This document shows positions 7,726-16,127 of a DNA stretch of 45,110 nt, piece after piece (position 1 is the stretch's first letter; each line of letters opens with the position of its first letter). Where the stretch lies: positions 1 through 45,110 of the forward strand of contig CANCYO010000019.1 of the NCBI GenBank assembly GCA_947382415.1. The letters are read 5' to 3'. The notes beneath the pieces are model-generated. The model searched no databases. It had not been told where the DNA came from and was given only the letters and a program-made list of their open reading frames with translations. The position numbers and the translations under genes were made by a program. The stretch comes from an uncultured Lachnospiraceae bacterium (GTDB taxonomy: Bacteria > Bacillota > Clostridia > Lachnospirales > Lachnospiraceae).

Positions 7726-9825
7726 CTAAGACTGCGTCAACCGCTTCAAATCCAGCAGTTCTCCCAGCCGCCTCTGCCCCTCCCGGTTCAGATGCTGTAT
7801 ATTACAATTGTCCGGCGTGAGGGTAATCTCGCCGAAATAGACCTTTCCGTCCACATCATAGAAATCCATTCTGGCAAACGGGAAGGACCGGGACAAAACC
7901 GCCGCGGCCTCAAGCATAGTCTCAAGCCCCCGGGGCCTCTCCATACCGGCATCTTCCTCGGAAACGCCCCTTGCATAATCGAGATAATTCCAATCCGTGT
8001 CATAAAACACTCTCTTCAAATCACTTCCTCGCCCGGTACAGAGCATGATACAATGGGGTGTTCCGTAAAAACAATATACCTTATAGTCTGTCATGCGGAC
8101 ATCCCGCCCGTCGTCCAAAAGCTCTTCCGCATAGATTCTGGGCTGTACGGTCCTGTACTGATACTCACAATGCGTCCTGGCGTAATTCATGTGCAGCATG
8201 GCCTCCAAACGCTCCAGCACAGGCGGCCAGTCCACCTTTTCCCTGTCGCGGACGATCTCATAACATTTGCTCCCCGACGCGTGATTGCATTTCAGGACAA
8301 AGCGGTCAGGAAGCTCCCCAAGCGGAATGTCCGACGCGTGATCCCACACCCCATATACTTTGGGCAAAAGCTCTGCCAGCCCCTTTTGCGCCACAAAATC
8401 CCTCACGGCAACTTTGTCCACATAAAGCGCATGTTCTTCGCCGATGAAATTTACCAGCAGCCAGTTTAGCTTTTCATCAAACGTCTGCGGATTCCTGAAG
8501 TTCATCCGATAGCCGTGCTGTTTGGCAAACCAGACTGAACGGGCCGTCTTTTTGGGCATGTGATACAGGATCGCCGCCACGGTCTGTCTGAACTTTTCCT
8601 TATTTGTAGTCTTATTTGAGTTCATACGTTTTTCCCTCCCCGGTTCTTCGGCCCCCGGCTCTGTGCGGCCGTCTGCCGCTGATCCTGCGTCCGGCGCAAC
8701 GGCGCTGTAGATCGTCCGGTATTGTTCACAGATATCCATCCAGTCAAACCGGTCCGCAAGTCTCAGGCAATTCTGTGCAAGCTCCTGATACCGCTCTGCG
8801 GTGTCCTCAATCCGGTCTGCGATCTGCGCGGGAGAGCCGGCGTCCACCGCATATCCCACGACTCCCTCCTGAAACTGTCCGTCAAATCCCTGATCTTTTG
8901 TGTAGATTACCGGAAGCCCCTGGCTCATGGCCTCCGCATACACCAGTCCGAAGGTCTCCGTGAGCGACGGCATCACAAACAGATCGTTCTGCCTGTAATA
9001 TTCCAAAAGCTTCTCCTTTGGCTGTTGAGGAATATACTCCGTATGGGGATATGCCATGATCTTCTCAAACAGTTTCTGATCCAGCACCTTGCCCACGATC
9101 TGATAGTGCACGGACCATCCCCGCTGCCTGAGTAGCTGCAGGGCCTCCTGGGTGGCCGGATGGTTTTTGCGGTGATTGATCACCCCTGCGCAGATTACCC
9201 GCAGCCTTTTATCGGACAGCATTCCGGAAGAAAGCTCCTGCGCATCCCGCAGCCTGTCCGTATTGCGGTTCTGCAGCCAGTAGTCGTCTATCCCGTTTGG
9301 AACGACCCGGCTCCTGGCCCGGATCGCTTCCCGAAACCTTTCCGGCACATAGGTCTCAAGAACCTGTTTTCTGTAGCCCTCCGAGAGAAAAAATACCGCG
9401 GATGCATCCCGCAGGATACGCACTGCCCTCCCCCGAAGATAAAAAGCCTTTTTAAGAAAGACATTCACATCCGTGTCCCGCACTGCCACCACATAGGGAA
9501 TCCCGTATCTGCGTCCTATCCTGCGGGCACAGTTGCCGTCCGTAAACAGCGTGTAGGCATGAAGACAGTCATAGGCGGAACAGTCCAGCCTGCTCTGTAT
9601 GTCCCGAAAAATCCTCTGCTGCTTGTAATCAAAGAAAACGCGGTGCCATTTTTTGAAGCATTTGGAGACAATGACCTCACATCCTTTGGTGGTGACGTCT
9701 TCGTTCTCCTTCTCGCACACGGGGGTATAGACGGTGCTCTCTATGCCAAAAAGGTTCAGATGCTCTATCATGCTGCGATGAAGTTTCGTCCCAATGTAAT
9801 TACAATTGATATGCAATATTTTCAT
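7726..9825 (-). CDS. Fusion: GT4 glycosyltransferase + TupA-like ATP-grasp
   Basis: This 699-residue, two-domain protein has at residues 1 to about 375 a GT4 enzyme (MKILHINCNYIGTKLHRSM at the start, VICAGVINHRKNHPA, and E-x7-E in TETFGLVYAEAMSQGLPV). An Ala/Gly/Glu-rich linker (about 375-400) follows. Residues 401-699 are a TupA-like ATP-grasp domain with the same motifs as the 5557-6477 protein: TFDEKLNWL, FVLKCNHASGS, VQPRIYAEELL, DYKVYCFYG, ARMDFYDVDGKVYFGEITL. The linker codes for M401 right after GGGGAGGG, so a free ATP-grasp protein could also be made from 8625. The start overlaps the fucosyltransferase stop (ATGA). The fusion links a sugar transfer step with a presumed ligation step. 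Confidence 0.86.
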   Translation of the reverse strand: MKILHINCNYIGTKLHRSMIEHLNLFGIESTVYTPVCEKENEDVTTKGCEVIVSKCFKKWHRVFFDYKQQRIFRDIQSRLDCSAYDCLHAYTLFTDGNCARRIGRRYGIPYVVAVRDTDVNVFLKKAFYLRGRAVRILRDASAVFFLSEGYRKQVLETYVPERFREAIRARSRVVPNGIDDYWLQNRNTDRLRDAQELSSGMLSDKRLRVICAGVINHRKNHPATQEALQLLRQRGWSVHYQIVGKVLDQKLFEKIMAYPHTEYIPQQPKEKLLEYYRQNDLFVMPSLTETFGLVYAEAMSQGLPVIYTKDQGFDGQFQEGVVGYAVDAGSPAQIADRIEDTAERYQELAQNCLRLADRFDWMDICEQYRTIYSAVAPDAGSAADGRTEPGAEEPGREKRMNSNKTTNKEKFRQTVAAILYHMPKKTARSVWFAKQHGYRMNFRNPQTFDEKLNWLLVNFIGEEHALYVDKVAVRDFVAQKGLAELLPKVYGVWDHASDIPLGELPDRFVLKCNHASGSKCYEIVRDREKVDWPPVLERLEAMLHMNYARTHCEYQYRTVQPRIYAEELLDDGRDVRMTDYKVYCFYGTPHCIMLCTGRGSDLKRVFYDTDWNYLDYARGVSEEDAGMERPRGLETMLEAAAVLSRSFPFARMDFYDVDGKVYFGEITLTPDNCNIQHLNREGQRRLGELLDLKRLTQS
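8626..8640 (-). promoter_or_regulatory. Internal Shine-Dalgarno-like site before the ATP-grasp domain
   Basis: On the minus strand the linker codons read GGGGAGGGAAAAACGT and then ATG (8623-8625), in frame with the ATP-grasp domain. Strength and spacing match the start sites used elsewhere in the operon. It may be the leftover start of a formerly separate gene or an active internal start. Confidence 0.5.
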
Positions 9826-10721
9826 ATTCTCACCCAGTCGTCGGGAATGATATCAATGGGTTTGTCATCCTTGAACCAGTCCCTGGGAGCCACGACGATT
9901 TTGTCCTGATTCTCCATCAGCCACGCTCCCCAGAAATTAAAGGTACTGTTGGTGACAATGGCGTTTCGGCAGGAACGCATGACAAACAACTCCTCAAAAT
10001 CGTCCGTGATATCCTGTTCCTCCCGATATATGACAGAATCCGCGTCGAGGCCCAGCACATCGCCGCTTAAATGTTCCCGCACCCAAGGCATATCATTGGA
10101 AAAAAACACAAAGACGGGATGCTCCAGCCGCTCCCTCATGTAGGCCACCGCCTTCTTATAATATTCCACATCCGTTCTGCCATAGTGATTGGCCAGCTTC
10201 TCATTGTCAAAATAGTCTCCCCGCCGCACACCCACAAAAACGCTGTTCATGCCGCCGAAGCGCTTTATATGCGAAAGCGTCTGCTCCGACAGATCGTCAC
10301 ATACAAATTCCTGCCGGAGCTTGTGTGCAACAGGCTCCAGATATCTCCAGGACTGCCAGTAGCCGTCATAGTATTGATAGTCCAGAAGGGCCTGCACATC
10401 CCGGTACGCCCGATTATTTTCAAAAAAATATTTTCTGTTCAGCTTCGCGTCCAGACCCACCTTGATCCGGTATATTCTGCTCAGGGGATTGCCCTGATGT
10501 CTGAACAGGCACACGCTGCGAAGCTCCTCGTCCGTGGCGGCCTGAAATCTGGTGTGCATCCTGCCGAGCCTCGACAGCCGGATGTCGTCCACTCCGGCGT
10601 TTCCATAATAGTTCAGGTCCAGCCTGACATCCTCACAGCGGTACTTCTCCTGCAGCAGCCTGTGAAACGCATACTGGAACATCTGATTCCCCAGACCGCC
10701 CTTAACCTTTACAATCTTCAT
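9822..10721 (-). CDS. Alpha-1,2-fucosyltransferase (GT11)
   Basis: This 299-residue protein has the usual length of GT11 enzymes. The N-terminus MKIVKVKGGLGNQMFQYAF and the internal VGVRRGDYF are signature motifs (GDP-fucose binding includes the arginine of R-R-G-D). Further on, VFVFFSNDMPWVREH and NSTFNFWGAWL are typical C-terminal motifs. Predicted role: transfer of L-fucose from GDP-fucose in alpha-1,2 linkage during repeat-unit assembly. No GDP-fucose synthesis genes are in the window, so the donor must come from elsewhere. A weak AAAGG site precedes the ATG. Some GT11 members use other acceptors or donors. Confidence 0.92.
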   Translation of the reverse strand: MKIVKVKGGLGNQMFQYAFHRLLQEKYRCEDVRLDLNYYGNAGVDDIRLSRLGRMHTRFQAATDEELRSVCLFRHQGNPLSRIYRIKVGLDAKLNRKYFFENNRAYRDVQALLDYQYYDGYWQSWRYLEPVAHKLRQEFVCDDLSEQTLSHIKRFGGMNSVFVGVRRGDYFDNEKLANHYGRTDVEYYKKAVAYMRERLEHPVFVFFSNDMPWVREHLSGDVLGLDADSVIYREEQDITDDFEELFVMRSCRNAIVTNSTFNFWGAWLMENQDKIVVAPRDWFKDDKPIDIIPDDWVRI

Positions 10722-10761
10722 CGGTATACCTTTCTGCCCCGTGCTCTCTACCTTGTGTCCT

Positions 10762-11919
10762 CTACCTTGTGCTCTCTGCCTGATCCCAGGTGGCCTTCGA
10801 CCGTCCCATCAGACAATTAAATACTCCCATCCACTGAGCGCCTATGGTCATTGTATAATACCCCATCATTTTCAATAATTTATTCCTGGCTCCGGCCTTC
10901 AGCGCAATGAGAGACAGAAGATAGAATATTGTCTGTCCCCCAAAGGCAAGCCTGAAAAAACAGGAGCGAAACGCCAACAAAAACGAACAGAGATATACTA
11001 CGGCATGGGCGCACCAGAGCAGTCTCCTGCAGGTTCTGTGTCCGAAATAAAAAAAGGAAAACCATCCGTGCCGGAAGATATTCATGCAGGGTATCGCCTC
11101 CGCTATGCCGGGGAGAATATTGCGGTTCATGCGCACCTTGCGCCTGAATTCATCCTCCAGAACCTCCCCCGCCTTCTCATAGGCCACGGCGTCCGGGTTG
11201 TAGAGGGCACGAAGACCCTGCAGCCCGTACCGGCGGGGCATATGCGCGTCATGGCACTTCATGGGATCCAGGTCAAAATAAAGCGCATTCCTACAGGCAT
11301 AAATAGCGCCGTTTCCCGCAGTAATGGTTCTGATATTGCTCTCCGTCTCACGCTGGGCCAGATCCGACTCCCAGTACACCGACTCCGCCGCAGCCGTGTC
11401 ATTGTCCGTGTTGCGATAGGCCAGTCTGCCGGTGACATAGGCGATATCCGAGGCGGTAAAGCACGCCGCAAGCTCCGTTATGGCATTGCGCTCAAACATG
11501 GCATTGGCGTCCGTCATCACCAGAATCTCTCCCTGAACAAGTTTCTGCGCCTCGTTCTGGGCATTGGTCTTGCCCTTGTGCTCTCTGGCCCTGTGCAGGC
11601 GCATCCGCAGCCCCGGATGCCCGGCGATAAAACGCTCCACGATCTCCTCGGTGGCGTCCGTGGAAAAGTCCGATGTGACGATATAATCTATCCTATCGGC
11701 GGGATAATCGTTATCAATGACATTTTCCAACTTTGCCCCGATCACCTTCTCCTCGTTATGGGCTACGATCATCACAGTGACCGTGGGCTGTATATCATAA
11801 TCCTTCTGAAGCTTACGGTTTTTAAAAAAGCGGGCCAACAGTTTTAAACAAAGCTGATAGCCGCCCATGGCCCATACAATGATAAAGGCGGATATCCAGA
11901 ATAATATAATCAGTATCAT
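10762..11919 (-). CDS. Membrane-anchored glycosyltransferase family 2 (NodC/BcsA-like layout)
   Basis: This 385-residue protein has an N-terminal membrane helix (residues about 1-22), a GT2 catalytic domain, and two to four hydrophobic segments after residue 280. Motifs are VTVMIVAHNEEKVIG, VTSDFSTDATEEIV, the aspartates of LVMTDANAMFE, NGAIYACRNALYF and RRKVRMNRN, in the place of the Q-x-x-R-W region. This layout is that of processive or membrane-embedded GT2 enzymes such as NodC or IcaA, but the Q-x-x-R-W motif is not canonical, so processivity is uncertain. It starts at ATG 11917-11919 with AGAGGA and is followed 40 bp later by the fucosyltransferase. Confidence 0.82.
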   Translation of the reverse strand: MILIILFWISAFIIVWAMGGYQLCLKLLARFFKNRKLQKDYDIQPTVTVMIVAHNEEKVIGAKLENVIDNDYPADRIDYIVTSDFSTDATEEIVERFIAGHPGLRMRLHRAREHKGKTNAQNEAQKLVQGEILVMTDANAMFERNAITELAACFTASDIAYVTGRLAYRNTDNDTAAAESVYWESDLAQRETESNIRTITAGNGAIYACRNALYFDLDPMKCHDAHMPRRYGLQGLRALYNPDAVAYEKAGEVLEDEFRRKVRMNRNILPGIAEAIPCMNIFRHGWFSFFYFGHRTCRRLLWCAHAVVYLCSFLLAFRSCFFRLAFGGQTIFYLLSLIALKAGARNKLLKMMGYYTMTIGAQWMGVFNCLMGRSKATWDQAESTR

Positions 11920-11962
11920 CTTCTTCCTCTTGTCTTCCGCGGCATATGGGGCTTTCCTGAAA

Positions 11963-13453
11963 TCAAACCCTGAATTTAAATTTACCCTTCCCGTGTCGGG
12001 TAACAGGTTCTATTAAATCTGCCTTTTTCATCTTTTTGATCAACTCTCCCGCAGGTGAAGATGTAATGCCTGTGATCCGCATGATATCGGCTCTGGAGAA
12101 AAACGCATTTTCACCAAGATATTCATACAACAGCATAACTTTTGCCTTTGTGATACCACTTAGACTCAATTCATTAACTCTTTTTTCAAACAACTGTTTT
12201 TCCAGCTTGAAACAACTGTTTTTCCAACTTGAAACAACTGTTTCTTCATCTTCTAATATTCTGCCTGCCTCTTCAGGTTTTAAGCTGTTAACCGATATAC
12301 TATAGTTCAAATTATAAAGCGTTACCCAAAATGAAGCCGCATCTGAATAAAATATGGGCTCTAATTCCGGACGATAATTGACTGCCCTATGATAGTCATC
12401 CTTAATTTTTTTGAATCCGCTTCCCCGGCGTTCCATATAATTCATGCGGCTGAACATATCCGCAATAACAGGGTTGCGCCGCCTGGAAGGCACATGATCC
12501 GTATCCAGATTTTGTACTAAAGAACCGTCAAACATACCGCCGGGAGAGTATATCTCCATACGATCGTCAAAAATATCAATGTGTATTTCGCTTCCCAATT
12601 CAAGATAATCTCTGTGAATCAACCCGTTTACAATACATTCAAATGCTGCTCTTTCCGGTATATCAGGCATTTCAATCCGTCCATCGGAAACCTTTTTCCA
12701 TCTCTTCTTGGTATTGTTTTTTACGAATCTTTCTCCATCCTGCAGTAATGTTATCAAACTTCCGCTATACTCTTCGTCGTCCAGGGCCTCTATCACACCT
12801 GATGCCTTATCCAAACCATTCCAGCGAGTACAGAAAATCCTCGAATGACGTACAGGCGCTTCATCTGCCAACAATGCTCCGGCATTCGTAAGCATTCCGT
12901 CATCATCCATTAAGCCAAATGAAATAAAATCCGCCTCTGTCAATTCCTTGCCAGTGCGCTGCCGATACACTGACCGAAGCTTTGTAAATGCATATTTCTC
13001 GTAAGGATAGCATGTAGGCAGACTGTCATACGTTTTATTGCTTCCGCGCAAAACCAGACGCTTTAACTCAATCGCTCCGGCAGGTATACTTTCATTTCCT
13101 ACACGGATATATGCCGCTCTGTTCCCATCGCCTATATAGTAATACGGAGTTTCTACTCCTGACGATATCCGAAGCATAATAAATTGTTTTCCATCCTCTT
13201 CATGGATTTCCAGATCAGTTTGAGGGATTGGATCCATCCGAGTTTTGATCATTTCACTGATTTTTTCAGAAACTGTCCGCACATCTGTAAGTCCAACCAA
13301 CGCATCATTATCGGCTACACCAAAAAACAGAATCCCACCTTTGCCGTTTGCAAAAGCACTTACGCTTTTCAGCCAACTCCTGGGTTTTCTTTCTTCCAGT
13401 GAAAGCTTCTTGTCATATTCTGTTGTTTCGCCAATGTATTTTGAAATAGTCAT
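11963..13453 (-). CDS. AlbA_2/Schlafen-like DNA-binding, ATPase-like regulator
   Basis: This 496-residue protein has an N-terminal AlbA_2 (Schlafen AAA_4-type) domain (residues about 8-130: E-x-K-x-S pattern, SAFANGKGGILFFGVADND). A central part with NGLIHRDYLELGSEIHIDIFDDRMEIYSPGG and RGSGFKKI is the HATPase_c_4-like region. The C-terminal part (about 425-496) looks like a winged helix. Such proteins are usually annotated as putative transcriptional regulators; function is not established. The gene is visibly AT-richer than its neighbours and is the only non-biosynthetic gene inside region A, suggesting later insertion. Its GGAGGA site lies inside the end of the upstream ATP-grasp gene. It contains a 22-bp tandem repeat. 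Confidence 0.82.
   Translation of the reverse strand: MTISKYIGETTEYDKKLSLEERKPRSWLKSVSAFANGKGGILFFGVADNDALVGLTDVRTVSEKISEMIKTRMDPIPQTDLEIHEEDGKQFIMLRISSGVETPYYYIGDGNRAAYIRVGNESIPAGAIELKRLVLRGSNKTYDSLPTCYPYEKYAFTKLRSVYRQRTGKELTEADFISFGLMDDDGMLTNAGALLADEAPVRHSRIFCTRWNGLDKASGVIEALDDEEYSGSLITLLQDGERFVKNNTKKRWKKVSDGRIEMPDIPERAAFECIVNGLIHRDYLELGSEIHIDIFDDRMEIYSPGGMFDGSLVQNLDTDHVPSRRRNPVIADMFSRMNYMERRGSGFKKIKDDYHRAVNYRPELEPIFYSDAASFWVTLYNLNYSISVNSLKPEEAGRILEDEETVVSSWKNSCFKLEKQLFEKRVNELSLSGITKAKVMLLYEYLGENAFFSRADIMRITGITSSPAGELIKKMKKADLIEPVTRHGKGKFKFRV
12187..12241 (-). repeat. 22-bp tandem repeat inside the AlbA_2 gene
   Basis: There are two full 22-bp units at 12198-12219 and 12220-12241 (one mismatch) and an 11-bp partial unit at 12187-12197, spaced exactly 22 bp. 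Because 22 is not a multiple of 3, successive units are read in different frames (ETVVSSWK, NSCFKLEK, QLFEK). Gain or loss of one unit would frameshift the gene before its C-terminal winged-helix part. Confidence 0.9.
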
Positions 13454-13458
13454 AAACT

Positions 13459-14454
13459 TTACATCCTCCGAATCAACACATCACTGTACTTCATCATACA
13501 GATACCTTCCTCATAATCCCCGATCCGGGGTGCGTTGGTCTCTCCCCGCAGATTGTTTACGATCAGTTTCATGTGGTCGCAGCCGCACTCATAAGCATGG
13601 GGATAACCGCCTCCAAAGCGTGGATTTACCTCCGAGATATAATACGTTCCGTCCACCTCGAAGATATCTATATCAATCTGTCCCCTGTACCCGGCCTCGG
13701 ACACAAATTTTCGGATCAGTGCAAAAAGCTCCTCATCCCGAAAGGAGACCGACTTGTCCGTCTCCCCGGCCCGCATGACCAGCTTCTTTTTCGTAAAGAC
13801 AGACACAATCTCGCCGCTCAGCATATCAATATACACATCCGCCCCAATCTCCTGCCCACACAGATACTCCTGTACCATTAAATTATCCGCATGGGCAAAG
13901 AGCAGTTCCACCGTCTCCCTGTCCTCCGCTTTACTGATGGCGATGGAGGCGCTGCCCCGCACCGGCTTGACGAACACGGGATAGGACAGTTCTCCTGCAG
14001 CCACCGCCTCATAAAACGCATTCCGGTCCGTATAGCTTGCAGCCGTCCTGTACCCATGCTCCATGAGCCATGTATACATTTGCATCTTATCCAGACTCAT
14101 CTCGCAGAGCTTATAGGAGGAACCGATCACCGTCACACCTAACTTTCCAAAATCCGCCTCATGCTCCGCAAGCAGCGATAACTCCGGGTCGATAAGGCTC
14201 AGCACCGCAGTGATCCGCTCCTTCCGGCAGATATCGAATATGACGTCGATATACCCCTCTGCCGTCATTCTGGGCACCTGATAAAATGCATCCGCCTCAT
14301 ACACCGCCGGGGCCGTCCTGCTCATGTCCGTGGCGATGACTCTGCCCGTCCTGCGGCCCTGTTCGTCCGTCAAAGCGCGCTTGAAATACTGAATTACTTT
14401 ATTTCTGGTGCCTGCGCTGAGTACCAGTATATTAATCTCCTGATTGCTTCCCAT
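13459..14454 (-). CDS. ATP-grasp ligase, carbamoyl-phosphate-synthase-like
   Basis: This 331-residue protein opens with an NAD(P)-like pre-ATP-grasp strand (INILVLSAGTRNKVIQYF), followed by a central ATP-grasp domain. Visible motifs are SLDKMQMYTWLMEHGYRT, YPVFVKPVRGSASIAISKA (the ATP-binding glycine/serine loop), and EVDGTYYISEVNPRFGGGYPHAYECG (the metal-binding E-x-N-P-R-x-G-G-G motif). The fold belongs to the CarB/biotin-carboxylase-like ligases, which activate carboxylates as acyl phosphates and join them to amines. The substrate is unknown. Lying beside an asparagine-synthase-like protein and a PLP enzyme, it may attach an amino acid to a sugar or sugar acid (inference). Confidence 0.83.
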   Translation of the reverse strand: MGSNQEINILVLSAGTRNKVIQYFKRALTDEQGRRTGRVIATDMSRTAPAVYEADAFYQVPRMTAEGYIDVIFDICRKERITAVLSLIDPELSLLAEHEADFGKLGVTVIGSSYKLCEMSLDKMQMYTWLMEHGYRTAASYTDRNAFYEAVAAGELSYPVFVKPVRGSASIAISKAEDRETVELLFAHADNLMVQEYLCGQEIGADVYIDMLSGEIVSVFTKKKLVMRAGETDKSVSFRDEELFALIRKFVSEAGYRGQIDIDIFEVDGTYYISEVNPRFGGGYPHAYECGCDHMKLIVNNLRGETNAPRIGDYEEGICMMKYSDVLIRRM

Positions 14455-14520
14455 CTCATTGCCCTCTGTCTTATTTCACTTTATCATATCAGGCTTCCCG
14501 GCCCATATGTATCATATCTG

Positions 14521-16050
14521 TCAGGAGACTCTGGCATTTTGTTTTTCCTGTGCCGTCAGATATCTCTCTATCAGAATCTCCATCCCCCAGTTGATCAGAT
14601 AAGAAGGCGCTCCGGGATTGCCTGACCGTCTGCCGCGGACAGCGATCCTCTTTTTGATTCCGGCTTTACGGAACAAATAATTGAGATAATCAGGAGCCGC
14701 TCTCCAATAATACCGGATCAGTCGCCCCGTCTCTCCACGCCGTCTGTGGGATTTATAATATTTTACAAAACTGTTATACGAGGTCTTGCTCATCCTTCCT
14801 TTCAGCCGTTTTAAGGTATCATAGTGATAATTAAAGCCGGCTCCCTTTTTCTTTTGCCCGAACAATTCCCGTTCCACACCGGCCTCCTCCGTTATACGCC
14901 GCGGAATAGGACGGTCATACCCGCCTCCTACGGACCAGGCGGTCATCTCCTGCGAATTGCTCAGCGCATGGATGGAAGTCCACACAGCGGCTTTATACAG
15001 AGGCATGGGAACCAAAACAAAGCCGATCCTCAGCCGCGCCTCACACATGGATATCCCCGCGTACATCTCCCCCTCAAACACAAATCTGTCATTGGGAGAG
15101 GGCCAGTTCCTGTTCCAGAGCTTGTCTCCCCGTTCCCCGTAAAATACCAGATTATCCCGAAACTCCTCTTCAAAGGCGCTGAAGATAATACTGGTACCCA
15201 ACTCTCCCGAACACACATGCTCCGCTTCCACGAAGTCTTCCCGATTCAGATAATCATTGGCGTCCTTCTTGATTATATTTTTATAACCAAGCTGTTTTGC
15301 AACCCTGTCCCCGCAGTCCTCCGCATACTTTGCGGGCCTGTCAAAGGTCAAGGCCGTCTCGCAGCCGATTCTTTTGGCTATGGCGGAACATGCCGCGGCG
15401 TCATACCCGGAGGAGACCGTGGTCACCAGCCCGTACTTATGCCTGCGCGCCGCATCCCTGGCATTATCCTTAAGCTTTCTTAAGTCCGAAAGCAAAGCTG
15501 CCGTATAATCCTCATAGCTGCTCACAGGACGGGGACGCGTTTTCTCCTCTGCCGTCACGTCCCCCCGGGGAGAAATAAAAAGATTGCAGTAGTAATAGCA
15601 GCTAAGCGTCATTTTGTCCGCCAGGGGGATCTCCCGTTTATAGCCATCCAACCCATCCAGAATAGAGCTGAAATCTCTCTCATATCCGGTGTACTGCATG
15701 TCCAGCTCACACGCCGACCTGGCCAGCACAAAAGGCACACTGTTGGACACATAAAGTCTGCCCGCTTTTCTGATCAGAACCAGCTTTTCCAAAACATGAT
15801 CGGGGGTGGCAAAGCAATAGCGCTCCCCGCCCTCCCTGATGATCTTGCCACCGCTCCCGCACAGAAAGCCCGCCCGCTCAAAATCCATGGCGGCATAGCT
15901 TCCGTTCCACGCGCCTTCCACAAAGGCGTCTCTCACACATGCCACGCCTTCGCCGCAGTATACCTCCGCACACTTTCCGCGCTCCAAAACAGCGCACCAC
16001 GCCAGCCTTGATAGATTATGATCCACATGAAACCGAAATCTGCATTCCAT
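14521..16050 (-). CDS. Asparagine-synthase-related PP-loop protein
   Basis: This 509-residue protein contains a PP-loop-like motif, VTTVSSGYDAAACSAIAKRIG, with S-S-G-Y-D at residues 213-217 in place of the S-G-G-x-D of asparagine synthetases. Downstream GYKNIIKKDANDYL and YGERGDKLWN fit an adenylating AsnB-like domain. The first 150 residues resemble the N-terminal region of asparagine synthase-like proteins but show no clear Cys-2 nucleophile, so glutamine-dependent amidation is doubtful. It may adenylate a carboxylate for amidation or peptide bond formation. The start is ATG 16048-16050 behind GGGAGGT. The altered loop (second residue Ser instead of Gly) makes exact function uncertain. Confidence 0.68.
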   Translation of the reverse strand: MECRFRFHVDHNLSRLAWCAVLERGKCAEVYCGEGVACVRDAFVEGAWNGSYAAMDFERAGFLCGSGGKIIREGGERYCFATPDHVLEKLVLIRKAGRLYVSNSVPFVLARSACELDMQYTGYERDFSSILDGLDGYKREIPLADKMTLSCYYYCNLFISPRGDVTAEEKTRPRPVSSYEDYTAALLSDLRKLKDNARDAARRHKYGLVTTVSSGYDAAACSAIAKRIGCETALTFDRPAKYAEDCGDRVAKQLGYKNIIKKDANDYLNREDFVEAEHVCSGELGTSIIFSAFEEEFRDNLVFYGERGDKLWNRNWPSPNDRFVFEGEMYAGISMCEARLRIGFVLVPMPLYKAAVWTSIHALSNSQEMTAWSVGGGYDRPIPRRITEEAGVERELFGQKKKGAGFNYHYDTLKRLKGRMSKTSYNSFVKYYKSHRRRGETGRLIRYYWRAAPDYLNYLFRKAGIKKRIAVRGRRSGNPGAPSYLINWGMEILIERYLTAQEKQNARVS

Positions 16051-16127
16051 TCAGAAACCTCCCGCCGTCTCAGCGAACTTCCGCCCCCTCTGAACAGTCC
16101 TCTCTATCAGAACAGTCAACCATATCG

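Noticed and set aside
14455..14520. Promoter before the ATP-grasp gene from the repeated GATATGATA
   Set aside because: No matching -35 at proper spacing; the gap is short within a co-directional operon.
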